Positions 11,841 to 22,397 of a stretch of DNA of 64,000 bases are shown here, piece after piece. Location of the stretch: NCBI GenBank assembly GCA_948567375.1, contig OX419762.1, positions 39,661,034 to 39,725,033 of the forward strand, given 5' to 3'. The position numbers and the translations under genes were made by a program. Origin of the DNA: Lunularia cruciata. Its lineage: Eukaryota > Streptophyta > Marchantiopsida > Lunulariales > Lunulariaceae. The notes beneath the pieces were generated by a model that searched no databases, was not told where the DNA came from, and was given only the letters and a program-made list of their open reading frames with translations. Within the stretch, counting starts at the first letter, position 1. The number at the start of each line of letters is the position of its first letter.

Positions 11841-12660
11841 GTATGTTTATTAGAGTTTTTAGTAAGATTAGCACTAGACTAGCTATGATACTATAGGTAG
11901 GTATACGAGTACAAAGTACTTGTATGTGGAGAGAGATGAGATTGTTAGGCAAGTCTCTCTACATCATGTGGCACACTTGGCCTATTGATATCCAAAGTTA
12001 TTACCAATGTCAATAGTTAGGGGTTACTAAAAGATTCTACTAGCATACATTTCCTTGTTAGTGACCTAGAATTTGGAGAGATATGGTCCCATTCATTTGG
12101 TGATTTTTGGATGGCCATGTCATGGACATACCCATGTTGGCCAAGGTGAGGGTCTACATGATCTCCATTTTGGTGTGTTTTGGAAGATTTTACATAAACT
12201 ATGACATCTCCAAGTTCATCAATCCATTTTCTAGCCTACATTTTGGAGAATGTCCCTTTGATAAGTGATCCTTGTACACGGGTGGTGGTAAGTACACATC
12301 AAGTCCATTCCTAGATTGGACCTGTCAAGTTGTTGGAAGCTAGAGTGGGATCACAAGCTCATTATCTTCATCTTTGATGGAAAAACCTACTACCTAGAGA
12401 GGTTATACAACATGCTTATGATGGGATTCAATGACTAGACCACCTTATTGTTGATTGCATTTTGGATGTTAGGCACCAATCTCAAATTGTGGTAGTAGCT
12501 AATAGGTCATCTATGGCAATGGTGAACCTTTTTGGACAGCCCAAAGCCACTTTACACACACTTATGAGTTTCCTAAGCTCCTAGCTTTTTGAGAGGGAGG
12601 TCATGGACATGGGACTCAAAATTACAATAGTTGGTGGCACCTAATGCTGATGAGAGTGAG
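11841..12660 (+). pseudogene. Cytosine-5 DNA methyltransferase domain captured by element D, decayed
   Basis: C5-methyltransferases move a methyl group from S-adenosylmethionine to cytosine. In one frame from 11917 to ~12175, with three stops, I read LYVERDE (11920-11940), the strand GPIHLVIFGWPCHGH and then VGQGEGLHDLHFGVFWKIL. GWPCHGH (12109-12129) is motif IV, where the catalytic Cys of PCQ is kept but Gln is His. After a frameshift, YILENVPLISDP (from ~12237) carries motif VI (ENV, 12246-12254), and GSQAHYLHL (from 12347) fits motif VIII. A degenerate motif I-like LLEFLVRLALD precedes at 11847. The domain continues into NRSSMAMVNLFGQP and breaks at 12660, where a solo LTR entered; QAMGF resumes the frame at 18848. 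Length and motif order fit a complete catalytic domain. Stops show it is inactive. Confidence 0.8.
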
Positions 12661-13070
12661 TGTAATACCATTAGTTAGACACATTATCTAAAGGTGAACA
12701 TTGGTTTAGTAACATCTAGAAGGATGTTATAAGGATGCTATATATGATAGACTAAGTAGATTAGATAGAGGTGTCACCAAAAGAGTACTTCTACTAAGAG
12801 GGTAAGAGCCAAAAATAGCTTGAAAACTTTAGAGCCAATTTTGAAGGCCTAAACAAATGAATTAGGTCTCAAAAAGGATTCCTTGATATCATGAGAGGGG
12901 AATGGCTAGCCTTTCCTCCCCCTTGTTTGTCTCATCAAGAGCTTTCTGACAGTACCTCAACCATGCTATTTTGAGATTCCTATAGAAAGATTCCCTAAAG
13001 ATTCCCTTTAGTCAAAATTGGTTGACTAACCAAATAGGACAAGAATTGACATGTCACCCATGCAAGCAAC

Positions 13071-13075
13071 TAATC
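13071..13075. repeat. Copia target-site duplication TAATC (left)
   Basis: TAATC directly before the left LTR; the matching copy is at 18646-18650. The sequences outside the two copies join to the same LTR-B sequence that is uninterrupted near 30215-30220. Confidence 0.9.
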
Positions 13076-13540
13076 TGATGACAACCTTTCTTCCTAGTCT
13101 TTGAAGTAGATGGTCTATCCTCAATCATTTTGACTTCTTATGTATCAAACATCCTAGCACTCAGCTTTCCCAATCTCACCTGAGTAGACACTCTTGATTG
13201 CACTCAACAATACTCAACTCACTCTCTCTCAGAGCCTTCAAAGATAGTACACAGCAACACTCATGCAACATGAAAGGTACCCCAATGGTAAGCAGCATAG
13301 AACACACCTAAAACAAGGTACAAGGTGTTGGGAATAACCCTTGTATGAGAACTTGACAAAACAAGAGCAGAAACCATTGTTAAATACACATAAGCAAACC
13401 CTAGAGGGTTGCTTTGCATGACCTTAATTAGGGCTACACCCTCTCTTTACCCTAAGTATATTTAGTAGAGTTTCTAGAGGAATGTAACAAAGCCCTCAAA
13501 GTAGAGAAGTCACTAAACTAGAGATTAACTAAATCTAACA
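13076..13540 (-). repeat. Copia 3' LTR
   Basis: On the minus strand it runs TGTTAGATTTAG...GGTTGTCATCA, 465 bp. It aligns with 18164-18645; the other copy has a duplicated AATTAGGGTTTGC stretch of ~20 bp. Confidence 0.92.
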
Positions 13541-13549
13541 CTCCCACTT
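13541..13549 (-). promoter_or_regulatory. Copia polypurine tract
   Basis: Minus strand AAGTGGGAG directly abuts the 3' LTR start TGTTAGATT, the usual plus-strand primer site for reverse transcription. Confidence 0.85.
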
Positions 13550-13640
13550 AATGAGAGTTTAGGACAATTCCTATTTCTACTCCACATTTTATGTGTTTAT
13601 CTTTAGGTAGTGCCTTTGTAAACACATATGTTGTCATCTC

Positions 13641-14270
13641 CTATGTAGGACAATAAACTAACTTCACAACATTCTCCTTTTCTTTCTCCTTTACAAATCT
13701 TCTTTTAATCTCAATGTGCTTAGTCCTTGGGTGATGTACAAGATTTTTGCTGAGTGTTATACTTCTTGTATTGTCACAGTACAATATAGTAGGACTTTCT
13801 TGCTCAAAACCCAGCTCCTTAAGAAGTCTCCTACTGCAGATGACTTCTTGAGTAGCATTTGAGGCAGCCATAAATTCTGCCTCAATAGTAGACAGTGCAA
13901 CAGATGTTTGTTGTTTACTATGCCAACTGATTGCTCCACCACTAAGCATGATTACATTTCCACTAGTTGATCTGCTATTATCTATGTCATCTCCGCAACT
14001 AGCATTTGTATATGCTTCAAGTTTAGAAGCAAGTATGTTCCCTTGCTTTTTGTACTCCAAGAATGCATCTTGAGTACCCTTTAAGTACATGAATACTCTC
14101 TTTATACCTTTCTAATGTACTTGTGTAGGGTTGCTAGTATATCTAGCTAGTGCTCCCATTGCATAGCATATATTTGGTCTTGTACAGACCATGATAAACA
14201 TTAGAGAACCAAGAGCACTCTGATACAACACTTTGTCACAGAGATTCACCTCCCCATCTATGATTCTATT
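13641..14270 (-). pseudogene. Copia RNase H domain
   Basis: The 149-codon open part (13641-14090) reads RSTSGNVIMLSGGAISW, VALSTIEAEFMAAS, YCDNTRSITLSKN and HHPRTKHIEIKRRF. This gives the copia RNase H block with the acidic E of EAEF, D of YCDN and the H of the TKHIEI segment. The first catalytic Asp is altered (YTNASCGDD in place of a D-x-D start). Upstream, 14100-14270 continues with LGSLMFIMVCTRPN and CYAMGALARYTSNP, the conserved connection region, with one stop. This enzyme degrades the RNA of the RNA-DNA hybrid during reverse transcription. Confidence 0.9.
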
Positions 14271-14284
14271 GTGCTTTCACGAGG

Positions 14285-14675
14285 TCCTTTTCATGAACTT
14301 TGACTTTCCAATATTGTCTTCTCCCATGGGCTTCCAATATTATGAGATTTCAATCTCTCAGTCCTCCCAATTGATCCCTTTATGACAACTCTATACTCAT
14401 AGTTTTAATCTGTGCGCGACTGAATTCTACAAATGTTCCGCAACTCCACTCTATTTCAAGTATCACCACCCAATCTTACATTCTAATTGAAAATCTTTAG
14501 CACAACTGAGACCAAATCAATCCTCTAATCCAATTCAATGCCCCGCACTTGCAATGTTGAGGCGTCAAAGACAAGCTTCACCTTACAAAGCAAACCCGAA
14601 GTGAAATTCTTGAAAACGACCAAATCCGATGGATCTGTTGAGATGCTCAACTGATACGTGCAGCCAAAATTGAAC
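14285..14675 (-). other. Foreign insert in the copia pol gene
   Basis: Copia sequence stops after NPISTPLD near 14690 and resumes at the connection region near 14270. The ~390 bp between are slightly more GC-rich and give no copia similarity. On the minus strand 14530-14675 is open for 48 codons (begins NFGCTYQLSISTDPSDLVVF) with sensible amino-acid composition, then stops accumulate. I do not recognise it. It could be a captured host exon or a piece of another repeat. Confidence 0.5.
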
Positions 14676-14689
14676 ATACCATGCAAGAT

Positions 14690-15480
14690 CAAGAGGTGTA
14701 GAGATAGGATTTGCCTCTATCATCTAATACTTAGCTAGTATGGATCTCACATATTGTGGTTGACTGATCCTGATCTAGATCCATCTTGCTTCTCTGTCTT
14801 TGCTCACTTTGATTCCCAAAATGAGTTTTATAGGACCAAGGACAGTCATCTCAAAACCAAAGCACAAGAAATCTATCACTCCTTTGATAGATTCACTGTT
14901 CTCCAACAGTAATAGATCATCTACATATGCAGCTATGTATACATCATCTCTAGTATACACACTCATGTTAGAATCTGCTTGTTTGAAATCGTGCTCTCTC
15001 AAGTATGAATCTAGTTTCTCATACTAGGCTCTAGGAGCTTGCTTAATACCATATAAAGCCTTCTTAAGCAAGCATAATTTTCCTTTGCCTTCAATATATC
15101 CATCTAGAACATCCATGTAGATAGTCTCTTCAAATCTCCATTTAGAAAGGTTGTTTTCACATCTAACTGCTTGCTTCCGAATCTCTCTCTTTGCTGCAAG
15201 AGCTAGAAGCATGTGAATAGATCCATACTTGGCAATTGGTGCAAAAATTTTGGAATAATCTATTGATGCTTTCTGATTGAAGCCCTTTGCAACAAGTCTT
15301 GCCTTGTACTTCATTCTTAGCTCCATGTTTGACCCTAAAAACCCATTTACAGCCAATTGCTTTCCTACTTGGTGGTAAGTCATCTAGTACCCATGTACCA
15401 TTAGTCTGAAGAGACTTCTTCTCTTCTGCTATAGCCAACTCCCACTGACTCAAATCTGGTCTGAGCATAGCTTCTTGTAG
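14690..15480 (-). pseudogene. Copia reverse transcriptase
   Basis: Minus-strand pieces in three frames. First WELAIAEEKKSLQTNGTWVL and IGCKWVFRVKHG (15468 downward), then after a frameshift YKARLVAKGFNQ, IDYSKIFAPIAKY and LKKALYGIKQAPRA, then VYIAAYVDDLLLL with the catalytic YVDD at 14916-14927, and GPIKLILGIKV. This is the full conserved copia RT block. The active-site YVDD is intact, but the frameshift near 15300 and the stop after KQAPRA prevent translation. Confidence 0.95.
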
Positions 15481-15879
15481 AGTTTTGGGATCACAATCTT
15501 CATGATAGATGTAAGTTCATCTAACATCTCTTATGATAAAAAGCCAAGTCTATCAATAGGTTTTCTATCTCTCTGTGATCTTCTTGGCTTTGTGCCCAAA
15601 ACTTTCATGTCATCTCTTGACATCTCTCGAATCTCACTCATAGATTCTTCATTTGCAGTCTATTTCTGGGAGTCATCTTCTATAGTATCAGGATCAAAAA
15701 CTATAGTTTTTATATGCCTTCTTTGGTACACCTTCAGACTCTCCTTTGGTGAACCATCAAATTCAGGTAGAGATTTCTCTTCTGATAATTGATCTGGAAA
15801 ACTGACTTTGCGGCTTGGGAAGATAGGTTGATCAGGCTGATCAAACTGATCAGCTTGCTTTTGCAACTCATCATTGTTC

Positions 15880-17203
15880 TCAGTCTAAGTCCTCAATTCA
15901 TCAAAGAGTACATCTCTACTTTTGATGATCTGTCCAGACTTAGGATTGTACAAAATATATCCTTTCAGTCCCTCTTCATATTCTACAAAGAGCATTCTCC
16001 TCAGCCATCTTTGTGAACTTCTTCCTTTTCTCCTTGGGAATATGAACATAGGCAGGACATCCAAAAACTTTCAAAGCTAAAAGATTAGGTTTCTTACCAC
16101 TCCAACATTATTCAAGGAGTTCTTCCTTGTGATGTGGTACCATTGATATTTCTAAGGTAATTTGTAGTGCTAATTGCAGCACCCCAAAACTTTCTCTCCA
16201 ACTTGGCATGTTGAAGCATGGCCAATGCTTTGTCCAGCAATGTCCTATTCAACCTTTCTACAACTCCATTTTGTGCAGGATTGTCTTTGGCAGAACAGTC
16301 AAGGAGAATTCATTTCTCTGATAGAAAAGAGAGGAATTCCTCATTCTTGTACTCTTTGCCTCCATTTGTTCTCAATTGCTTGACTTTCCTCTCCCTCTGC
16401 AACTCAGCCATGGCTACAAACTTCTGGAATCTTTGCAGCACTTCATCCTTGCTTTTCATGAGATAGATAAAGCTCTTTCTACTATAATCATCCACAAAGG
16501 AAATATAGTAGGATGCTCCACTCAATGACTTCTCAGTCATGTATCCCCATACATCAGAATGTACAACATCTATAAGACCAGAAGCTCTAGATGAAGATTT
16601 CTTGGGGATAGGAGCCTTGTGTGCCTTACCTTCTACACATCCAATGCAGAACTTGAGTTTTCCTTTGGGATCCAATTTCAACCCATCTACTACCTTCTCT
16701 AAAGCATATAGGTTTTGCACTAACAAGTGCCCTAACCTCAAATGCCACAAATGGATATCATTTCTATTTTCAGCTACCAATGCAGAATCAGAACAATCAA
16801 CTTCCACCAACTTGAACAGCTTCCCTTTGGCAGTGCCATATCCAAGGACCAGCTCTCCTTTCTTCAAATTGCATTGATTTCTGTTTCTCTCAAACAGAAT
16901 ATCCACATCATGCTCCATGAGGCAATGTACTAATATCAAGTCCTTGGTGTAATCTAGAACATAGAGCACATCTTCCAAATAGCTCTTACAAGAACTTGTG
17001 TTAGATCTTCCCATGAAGGCAATAGGAACTTTACCAGGTCCTAATACTGGATTCAAAATCCCAAATCCACAACCAACACTCTTGGGAATCTTCGTAGGTT
17101 GAAGAGTTGAGAATAGCTCCTTTTGGTAACAAATATGAGAGGTGGCTCCAAAATCCAAGAACCATCCAAAATTGTTTGTGGACAATTGCAATTCTGCCAA
17201 CAT
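15880..17203 (-). pseudogene. Copia protease and integrase
   Basis: The open frame 16310-17203 (297 codons) begins in the protease: LDFGATSH at about 17160-17135, where the usual LDSGATSH has Ser changed to Phe next to the catalytic Asp. It continues with the GAG-pre-integrase zinc finger (H154, H159, C186, C189: HLRLGH ... CIGC) and the integrase core (HSDVWG with D217; FVDDYSRKSFIYL). The second catalytic region reads RTNGGKEYKN, lacking the Asp of the usual DNGGE. The frame breaks at 16310; NRTLLDKALAML and KFWGAAIS continue it to ~16150, then ALKVFGCPAYVH near 16050. Frameshifts and the lost Asp make it inactive. Confidence 0.93.
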
Positions 17204-17338
17204 TCCATAGTCTAGGTCTTCTACTGAGTACCCTTCCTTATTGCTTTCTATCTCATTGCACTCCTCTGTGTTGTAAGTTGAACTTGCAGATTTTTGACCT
17301 TTTACTGGTTGAGGTTCCTTGCCTACCTTCTTCAGCTC

Positions 17339-18130
17339 TCATTCTCTCCTTTCTCCTCTCTTGAGACATATAGGTGCAACATGACCTTTCTCATGACAGA
17401 AATAACAAATCATGTTATCAACACTACTAACTCCTTTACCAAATTTACTCACTCTGGATTGCTTTGGTTTTCTCACTCTTCTATTTAGCACTCTCCTTGA
17501 CCAAGAAGAAGCACTAAACAGAGCAGAATCTCCCAAATCATTAAACTTCATCTTTAGGTCCTCTTTATCTCTGCTAAACACCAGCAATCTGTTTATCACA
17601 TAATCCCATGTGACAACTTCAACTGGTAGAAATTTTAGTGCTACTTTGATAGGCTAGTAGCTTGGAGTGAGAGTCTTCAAGAGATAGTTGATCTCATATT
17701 TCTCTACAAGGGGACACCCATCTTCCTTGACACTCTTGAAGACCTTTTGTAACTTTGACAAGTGCAAAGTAAAGTCTTCACCATCTTCTAGTTTAGTGTT
17801 CCATATCCCATCCCATATCCTACTAGAACTTTCCAGCCTCTCAACAAAGTAAAATTTCTTGAGTTTGTGCCACATCTCCCAACTCCAAGCATAAGTGTCT
17901 ACTAGGTCTGTGACTGGCTCTTTCATAGCCCTTAGTTTAAACCTCCTAGTAGTAGAGTGCTTGATTCTCTACTCCTTGTTGGACTCAAGCTCATCTATAT
18001 CATGAGCTTCTAATGGCAAGTCTAAACAATCATAGGATGATAAACCCTAGTTGTCTAGGATACACTTCACATTCAAAGCACCGGCTTTGTAATTAGTGTT
18101 TCCCAATTTCTCTAGCTCTTTGAGTTCTCC
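17339..18130 (-). pseudogene. Copia gag with CCHC zinc knuckle
   Basis: Minus-strand pieces: a start-proximal segment (SPLGLIGELKELEKLGNTNY, near 18140), a helical capsid-like part (17654-17926; WHKLKKFYFVERL, LKTLTPSY) and the nucleocapsid part (17339-17599) with CYFCHEKGHVAPIC at 17366-17407. The last is a complete C-x2-C-x4-H-x4-C knuckle. Stops separate the pieces. Confidence 0.85.
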
Positions 18131-18163
18131 TATCAATCCCAATGGTGATTCTGGGTCATAACC

Positions 18164-18645
18164 TAATAAGAACCTTTCTTCCTAGTCTTTGAAGTAGATG
18201 ATCTATCCTCAATCATTCTGACTTCTTATGAATTAGACATTCTAGTACTCAGCTTTCTCAGTCTCACCAGAGTAGACACTCCTGATTACACTCAGCAAAA
18301 AATATTCAACTCACTCTCTCTTAGAGCCTTCAAAGATAGTACAAAACAACACTCATGTAGCATGAAAGGTACCCCAATGGTACGCAACATAGAATACACC
18401 TAAAACAAGGTACAAAACATGACCATTGTATGAGAACTTGACAAAACAAGAGCAGAAATTACTCTTAAATACACATAAGCAAACCCTAGAGGGTTGCTTT
18501 GCAATTAGGGTTTGCAATTACTAGAGACCCTAATTAGGGTTGCGCCCCCTCTTTACCCTAAGTGTATTTAGCAGAGTTTCTAGAGGAATGTAACAAAGCC
18601 CTTAAAGCAGAGAAGTCACTAACTAGAGATTAACTAAATCTAACA
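18164..18645 (-). repeat. Copia 5' LTR
   Basis: 482 bp, minus-strand start TGTTAGATTTAG at 18645. Its inner end reads GGTTCTTATTA rather than the GGTTGTCATCA of the other LTR, so it has decayed. A convincing tRNA primer site could not be read next to it. Confidence 0.9.
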
Positions 18646-18650
18646 TAATC
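18646..18650. repeat. Copia target-site duplication TAATC (right)
   Basis: Exact match to 13071-13075. Confidence 0.9.
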
Positions 18651-18842
18651 TAAGGATGGAGCTTGCTCATAGATCACCAATCCATGTAGGTGATCCAAAG
18701 ATGGAGCTTCTTTTGAAGAAATCTTCTTTGTTATATAATAAAGACAAGATGCTCCTTTGGGACATCAGAGTACTAAGTGTGATGCTTCATGTTTCTTCTC
18801 TTGTGTTTCTCTTAGAAGTTCTCCTATCCTTGGAACATTACA

Positions 18843-18890
18843 AGGAGCAGGCAATGGGTTTTTTTATTGATATTATTGCTATTATAGTGA
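18843..18890 (+). pseudogene. Methyltransferase domain, continuation of element D
   Basis: Directly after LTR-B the plus strand reads QAMGFFIDIIAIIVRSEGF, in frame with the ...DESE end of the piece left of 12660 once one target duplicate is removed. Homology gives way to repeat E within ~50 bp. Confidence 0.6.
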
Positions 18891-20205
18891 GGTCAGAGGG
18901 CTTTCAAGGAATGAAGACTATGGTTGGAAAGAAAGCTAACATGCTACAATTTGGTGATAGAAAATAGATGATTTGAGTAGATTCTTTTTGGGGGGGAAGA
19001 ATATGATCGATTAAATTAAGGGAGATAGAATTCATACCCATGAGCACAAAATTGCAATTTGGAGAACTTCATGAAATATTTTCATGATTTGTCATGGGGT
19101 TGGAAAGAAGACAAATTGTTTGTAGTGTTGATTACAAATGTTTTTTAGTTTTGGATCAACTTCAAATCAGATCTAGTTGATTGAAGTTGGTGCTTTTGGG
19201 ATGTAAGGTGTTGGAGAAGAGCTGATGATTAGGTTTGGAGTTTTGGTCATTCCCCAAGTTGTGGTTTGAGTCACCTTATGAAAATTTCTAGTGTTGTTGG
19301 TGGTTAGGTTTTGCACCTCTATGTGAAGGTTTCATGCAAATTCCTGGAAAGGAGAATTCAAGGTCTTGGATCAAGAATACTTGGGCCTATAGAGCTTACA
19401 AGTTAGCCCAACTCAAGAATTAATCCATATCTAGGGATTGGGGTTGGATTAGGCCATCAAACTCTGCAGAGGATTAGATAAAGGCACAACTAGCTACTTT
19501 AGAAAATTTTCTTGGCTCTAGGTCCATGGAGAGCGAGAGTTGATGCAACAAGTTCTATTGAAAATACTATCATAAGCTCAATAGAGCAATTCTATCTTCA
19601 ATCATGATAGAATGGCAATTCTCCTATTTTTGTGACTGTGATTGAGGATTTTAGATTGGTGGAATGTTTATGAGGATCAATTTTATCTCTAATTCAGAAA
19701 TCTGGAGAAAAGTTGCCAAGAACCAGGAGCAAACACTAAATTAGGGTGAAAATTACAAGAAACTAGCCAAGCTTGAGAGCTTGTCAAGGGAGCTATAGTG
19801 ATCAGATTGTAGCTTATGTCATATCATTGGAAGGCTTTTCTCACAGGCTTTCCATTGACTCCTAAAACCCTTGAATCAAGTTCACAAAAAAAGTTATATT
19901 TATATGAGTTGCATAGAGTTTTCCCCATAAAAAATATATAGAAGTTCTCCACTTGGATTAGAAGTGGGTTGAAATCTGAAGAACAGATTGGAAGAGGCTT
20001 GGATTACATGTTGAAATTAGCTTGATGATAGAGCAAGAAGGTTCTAAAGCTTTTTTTTTACAAGAGCATAAAGTGTTTTTTTTCAATTCTTGTGGTCTAT
20101 GCTTGTATGCTTGTTTGTACGCCCAGTTTGCTTGGACTATGCACAACCTCTAATCCATAAGCTCTATAGCTAGGCACTCTGTGTGTTCCCAAAGAGAGAA
20201 AGGAC
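18885..20205 (+). repeat. Dispersed repeat E, copy 1
   Basis: About 1.3 kb aligned with 47800-49380. Shared landmarks: GATTTGAGTAG, GAATTCATACCCA, GATCAATTGAAG-like, TTTAGAGTTTTGGTTGC-like, TCAAGAATTGATCCATATCTAG, CTTGTCAAGGGAGCT, ATCCATAAGCT and CCAAAGAGAGAAAGG. No protein family is encoded. It replaces the N-terminal part of the element D reverse transcriptase, so it probably inserted with a deletion. Its ends lack clear TG...CA termini, so its class is unknown. Confidence 0.7.
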
Positions 20206-20214
20206 AATTACAAT

Positions 20215-20740
20215 AATGGTAAAGATGTATTATATTAGTGGAGGTTCTTACCATTTGGGTTAAAGAATGTTCTTGCCAAGTTCTAGAGTGTCATGAACAA
20301 GATCTTGGTAAGATCAGATTTTGCTCAATGTCATATTGATAAAAAATTTGTTTATAGCATTATTGTGGAGGAGCATGAAAGACACTTGTTGGAGGTGCTT
20401 GAGAGGTTGATATATCATGGACTCAAACTACATCATGAGAATTGTAGATTCTTCCATGAGTAGGTTGAGTATTTGAGTCACACTATCTATCATTGAAGAC
20501 TTGGTGTTTAGTAGACCAAGGTGGATGTTATTGCACATATTCCTTGGTGTATAGATGTGAGCAAAGTATGAGCATTCCTTGGGTTGGAAAAATTTTATCT
20601 TCAAAATGTAAGAGGATATAATGCCATTTCCAAGGCTTTGACAAAGTTGACCAAGCTTACACATGAGTGATGTTGGGGAGATGAGCAAGAGAGAGCTTTT
20701 ATAGAGCTCAAGGAGACATTTGTCATTTGCTCAAGCTTGA
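20215..20740 (+). pseudogene. Element D reverse transcriptase (C-terminal half)
   Basis: Plus strand reads LPFGLKNVLAKF (near 20250), then IDKKFVYSIIVEEHERHLL, LERLIYHGLKLHHENCRFFH and VEYLSHTIYH, then FLGLEKFYLQNV. This is the palm/thumb region of a gypsy reverse transcriptase. The catalytic Y-x-D-D site reads HIDKK, so one essential Asp is lost. The fingers part before LPFG is missing, replaced by repeat E. Confidence 0.85.
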
Positions 20741-21172
20741 CATTTTCTCACTATTCTTAGGAGACCAATTAGAGGTTGACCATTCCAGGTTCATATTGAT
20801 TGGAGTATGTTGGAGCTTGGAGCAATGCTCACCAAGTAGGATGATTAGAAGAAGGAGTTTGTGGTGGCCTATGCTAATCACTCCAAAAATTCAGCAGAAG
20901 TGAAGTATAGTTCATTTGAGGGAAAGTGCTTGGCAATAGTATGTGGAATAGCACATTTTTTATGTTACCTATTACCACTTCATTCTCATCACTGATCATC
21001 AACCATTGAAGGAGTTTGACGAGCTTTCAAGGAAGTTTGCATGATGGGCTTTGATACAAGAGTATGATTTTATAATTATTCATAGACCTAGAGTGGTGAA
21101 TTGTGATGCAAATGGGTTGAGTAGAAACCCATGTCCCATATAGCAAGATCAAACTGGAGCATGTTGGCATGG
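20740..21172 (+). pseudogene. Element D RNase H
   Basis: Pieces HIDWSMLELGAML (near 20800), KEFVVAYANHSKNSAEVKYS, FEGKCLAIVCGIAHF, TDHQPLKEF in a shifted frame (about 20994), then IQEYDFIIIHRP and VNCDANGLSRNP just before 21130. The order and motifs are those of gypsy RNase H. It is cut at 21172 by insertion of chromovirus B. Confidence 0.85.
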
Positions 21173-21740
21173 TGTAATATTCCAAGGATAGGAGAACCCT
21201 CAAGAGAAACACAAGGTTTCATCTCTCAATACTCCAATGCTCCAAAGGAGCACATTGTCTTAATTATATAACAAAGAAGATCCATTCAAAGGGAGTTCCA
21301 CCTTTGGATCAAATACATGGATTGGTGACATCTCAGCAAGCTCTACCCTTAGATTAGTTGCATGTATTGGTGACATATTAATCCTTGTCCAATCTGGTTG
21401 GTCAAACACGTTTGATCGGAGAGAATCTTTGGAAACTCTTCTTATAAGAAGTTTAAAATAGCATGGATGAGGTACCATTGGAAAGCTCTCATGATACAAA
21501 CAAGGGAGGAGAAGGAAATGCTATTTCTCCCTAAGAGAAGAATTTTTCACTTTTCAAGGCTTAATTCATCTATTTATGTCTCCAAAATTGGCTCTAAAGT
21601 TTTCAAGGTGTCTTTGACCTCTATCTTATTATGAAAGTACTCTTTTGGTGACACCTCCAACTGATCTACTTAGACCATCATATTTAACATCCCTCTAGAT
21701 ATTACTAAGCCAATTTTCACCTCCAGATAATATGTCTAGC
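21173..21740 (-). repeat. Chromovirus B outer (third) LTR
   Basis: 568 bp, same orientation as the adjacent LTR. The junction reads AACATTATAGCTAGACATATT on the minus strand, so the last bases of one LTR and the first ~11 of the next have been lost. It contains a TATATAATAAAG TATA-like block as in the other copies. Confidence 0.88.
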
Positions 21741-22319
21741 TATAATGTTCTGAGGACAAGAGAACCCCCAAGAGAAAACCCAAAAGAAGAAACACAAAGC
21801 TTCACACTCAAAACTCCAAAAGAGCACCTTGTCTTTATTATATAGCAAAGAGAATTCCCTCAATGGAAACTCCACTCTTGGATCAGATACATGGATTGGT
21901 GATATGTCATTGAGATCTACCCTTAGATTAGTTGCATGCATGGGTGACATGTTGATTTTGATCCTATCTGGTTGGTTAAACAAACTTTGACCAGAGGAAG
22001 TTTTCCTATAGGAATCTCAAAATCACATGGGTGAGGTATCATTGGAAAGCTCTTGCCGAGAAAAAAAGAAGGGAGGGGAGGCAAGCTTCTTCTTTTTCTA
22101 CAAGTATGTACTGACATTTTTTAGGTCTACTTCATCCGTTTAGGCCTCCAAAATTAGCTCTGAAGTTTTTAGACTATTTTTTACTCTACCTTATTAGTAG
22201 AAGTACTTTTCTGGTGATATCTTTATCAGATGTACTTAGTCCATCATATATAATATCCTTCTAGATGTTACCAAGCCAATTTTCACCTCTAGATAATATG
22301 TCTAGCTATTGGTATTACA
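21741..22319 (-). repeat. Chromovirus B 3' LTR
   Basis: 579 bp, minus-strand start TGTAATACCAATAGC at 22319, directly after the polypurine tract. Confidence 0.92.
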
Positions 22320-22336
22320 AATCTCCCCCCTTTTAA
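22320..22336 (-). promoter_or_regulatory. Chromovirus B polypurine tract
   Basis: Minus strand AAAAGGGGGGAGATT abuts the LTR start. Confidence 0.88.
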
Positions 22337-22397
22337 GATGCAATATCCTTGTTGCAAATTTGTTAATCAAAAGATTTCACTTACACTAGTGCATAGG

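Larger units (their letters stand above)
13076..18645 (-). mobile_element. Full-length Ty1/copia retrotransposon
   Basis: Bounded by direct LTRs (13076-13540 and 18164-18645) and a TAATC duplication. Reading on the minus strand gives gag with a CCHC knuckle, protease, integrase, reverse transcriptase and RNase H, which is the copia order with integrase before reverse transcriptase. All domains have stops or frameshifts and some catalytic residues are lost. A ~390-bp stretch at 14285-14675 does not belong to copia. The two LTRs differ by many substitutions and indels, so insertion is not recent. Confidence 0.95.
12661..18842 (+). repeat. Solo LTR-B, split by a copia element
   Basis: Left half 12661-13075 starts TGTAATACCATTAG; right half 18646-18842 ends GGAACATTACA. 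Together they form a ~610-bp LTR that aligns with the copy at 29644-30399 and, in reverse, with the LTRs of chromovirus B. The join point TAATC is the copia target duplication. The LTR itself is flanked by GTGAG (12656-12660) and AGGAG (18843-18847), a target duplication with two changes. Removing the insert and one duplicate restores an open methyltransferase frame (...DESE then QAMGF...), so the insertion point is firm. Confidence 0.85.
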
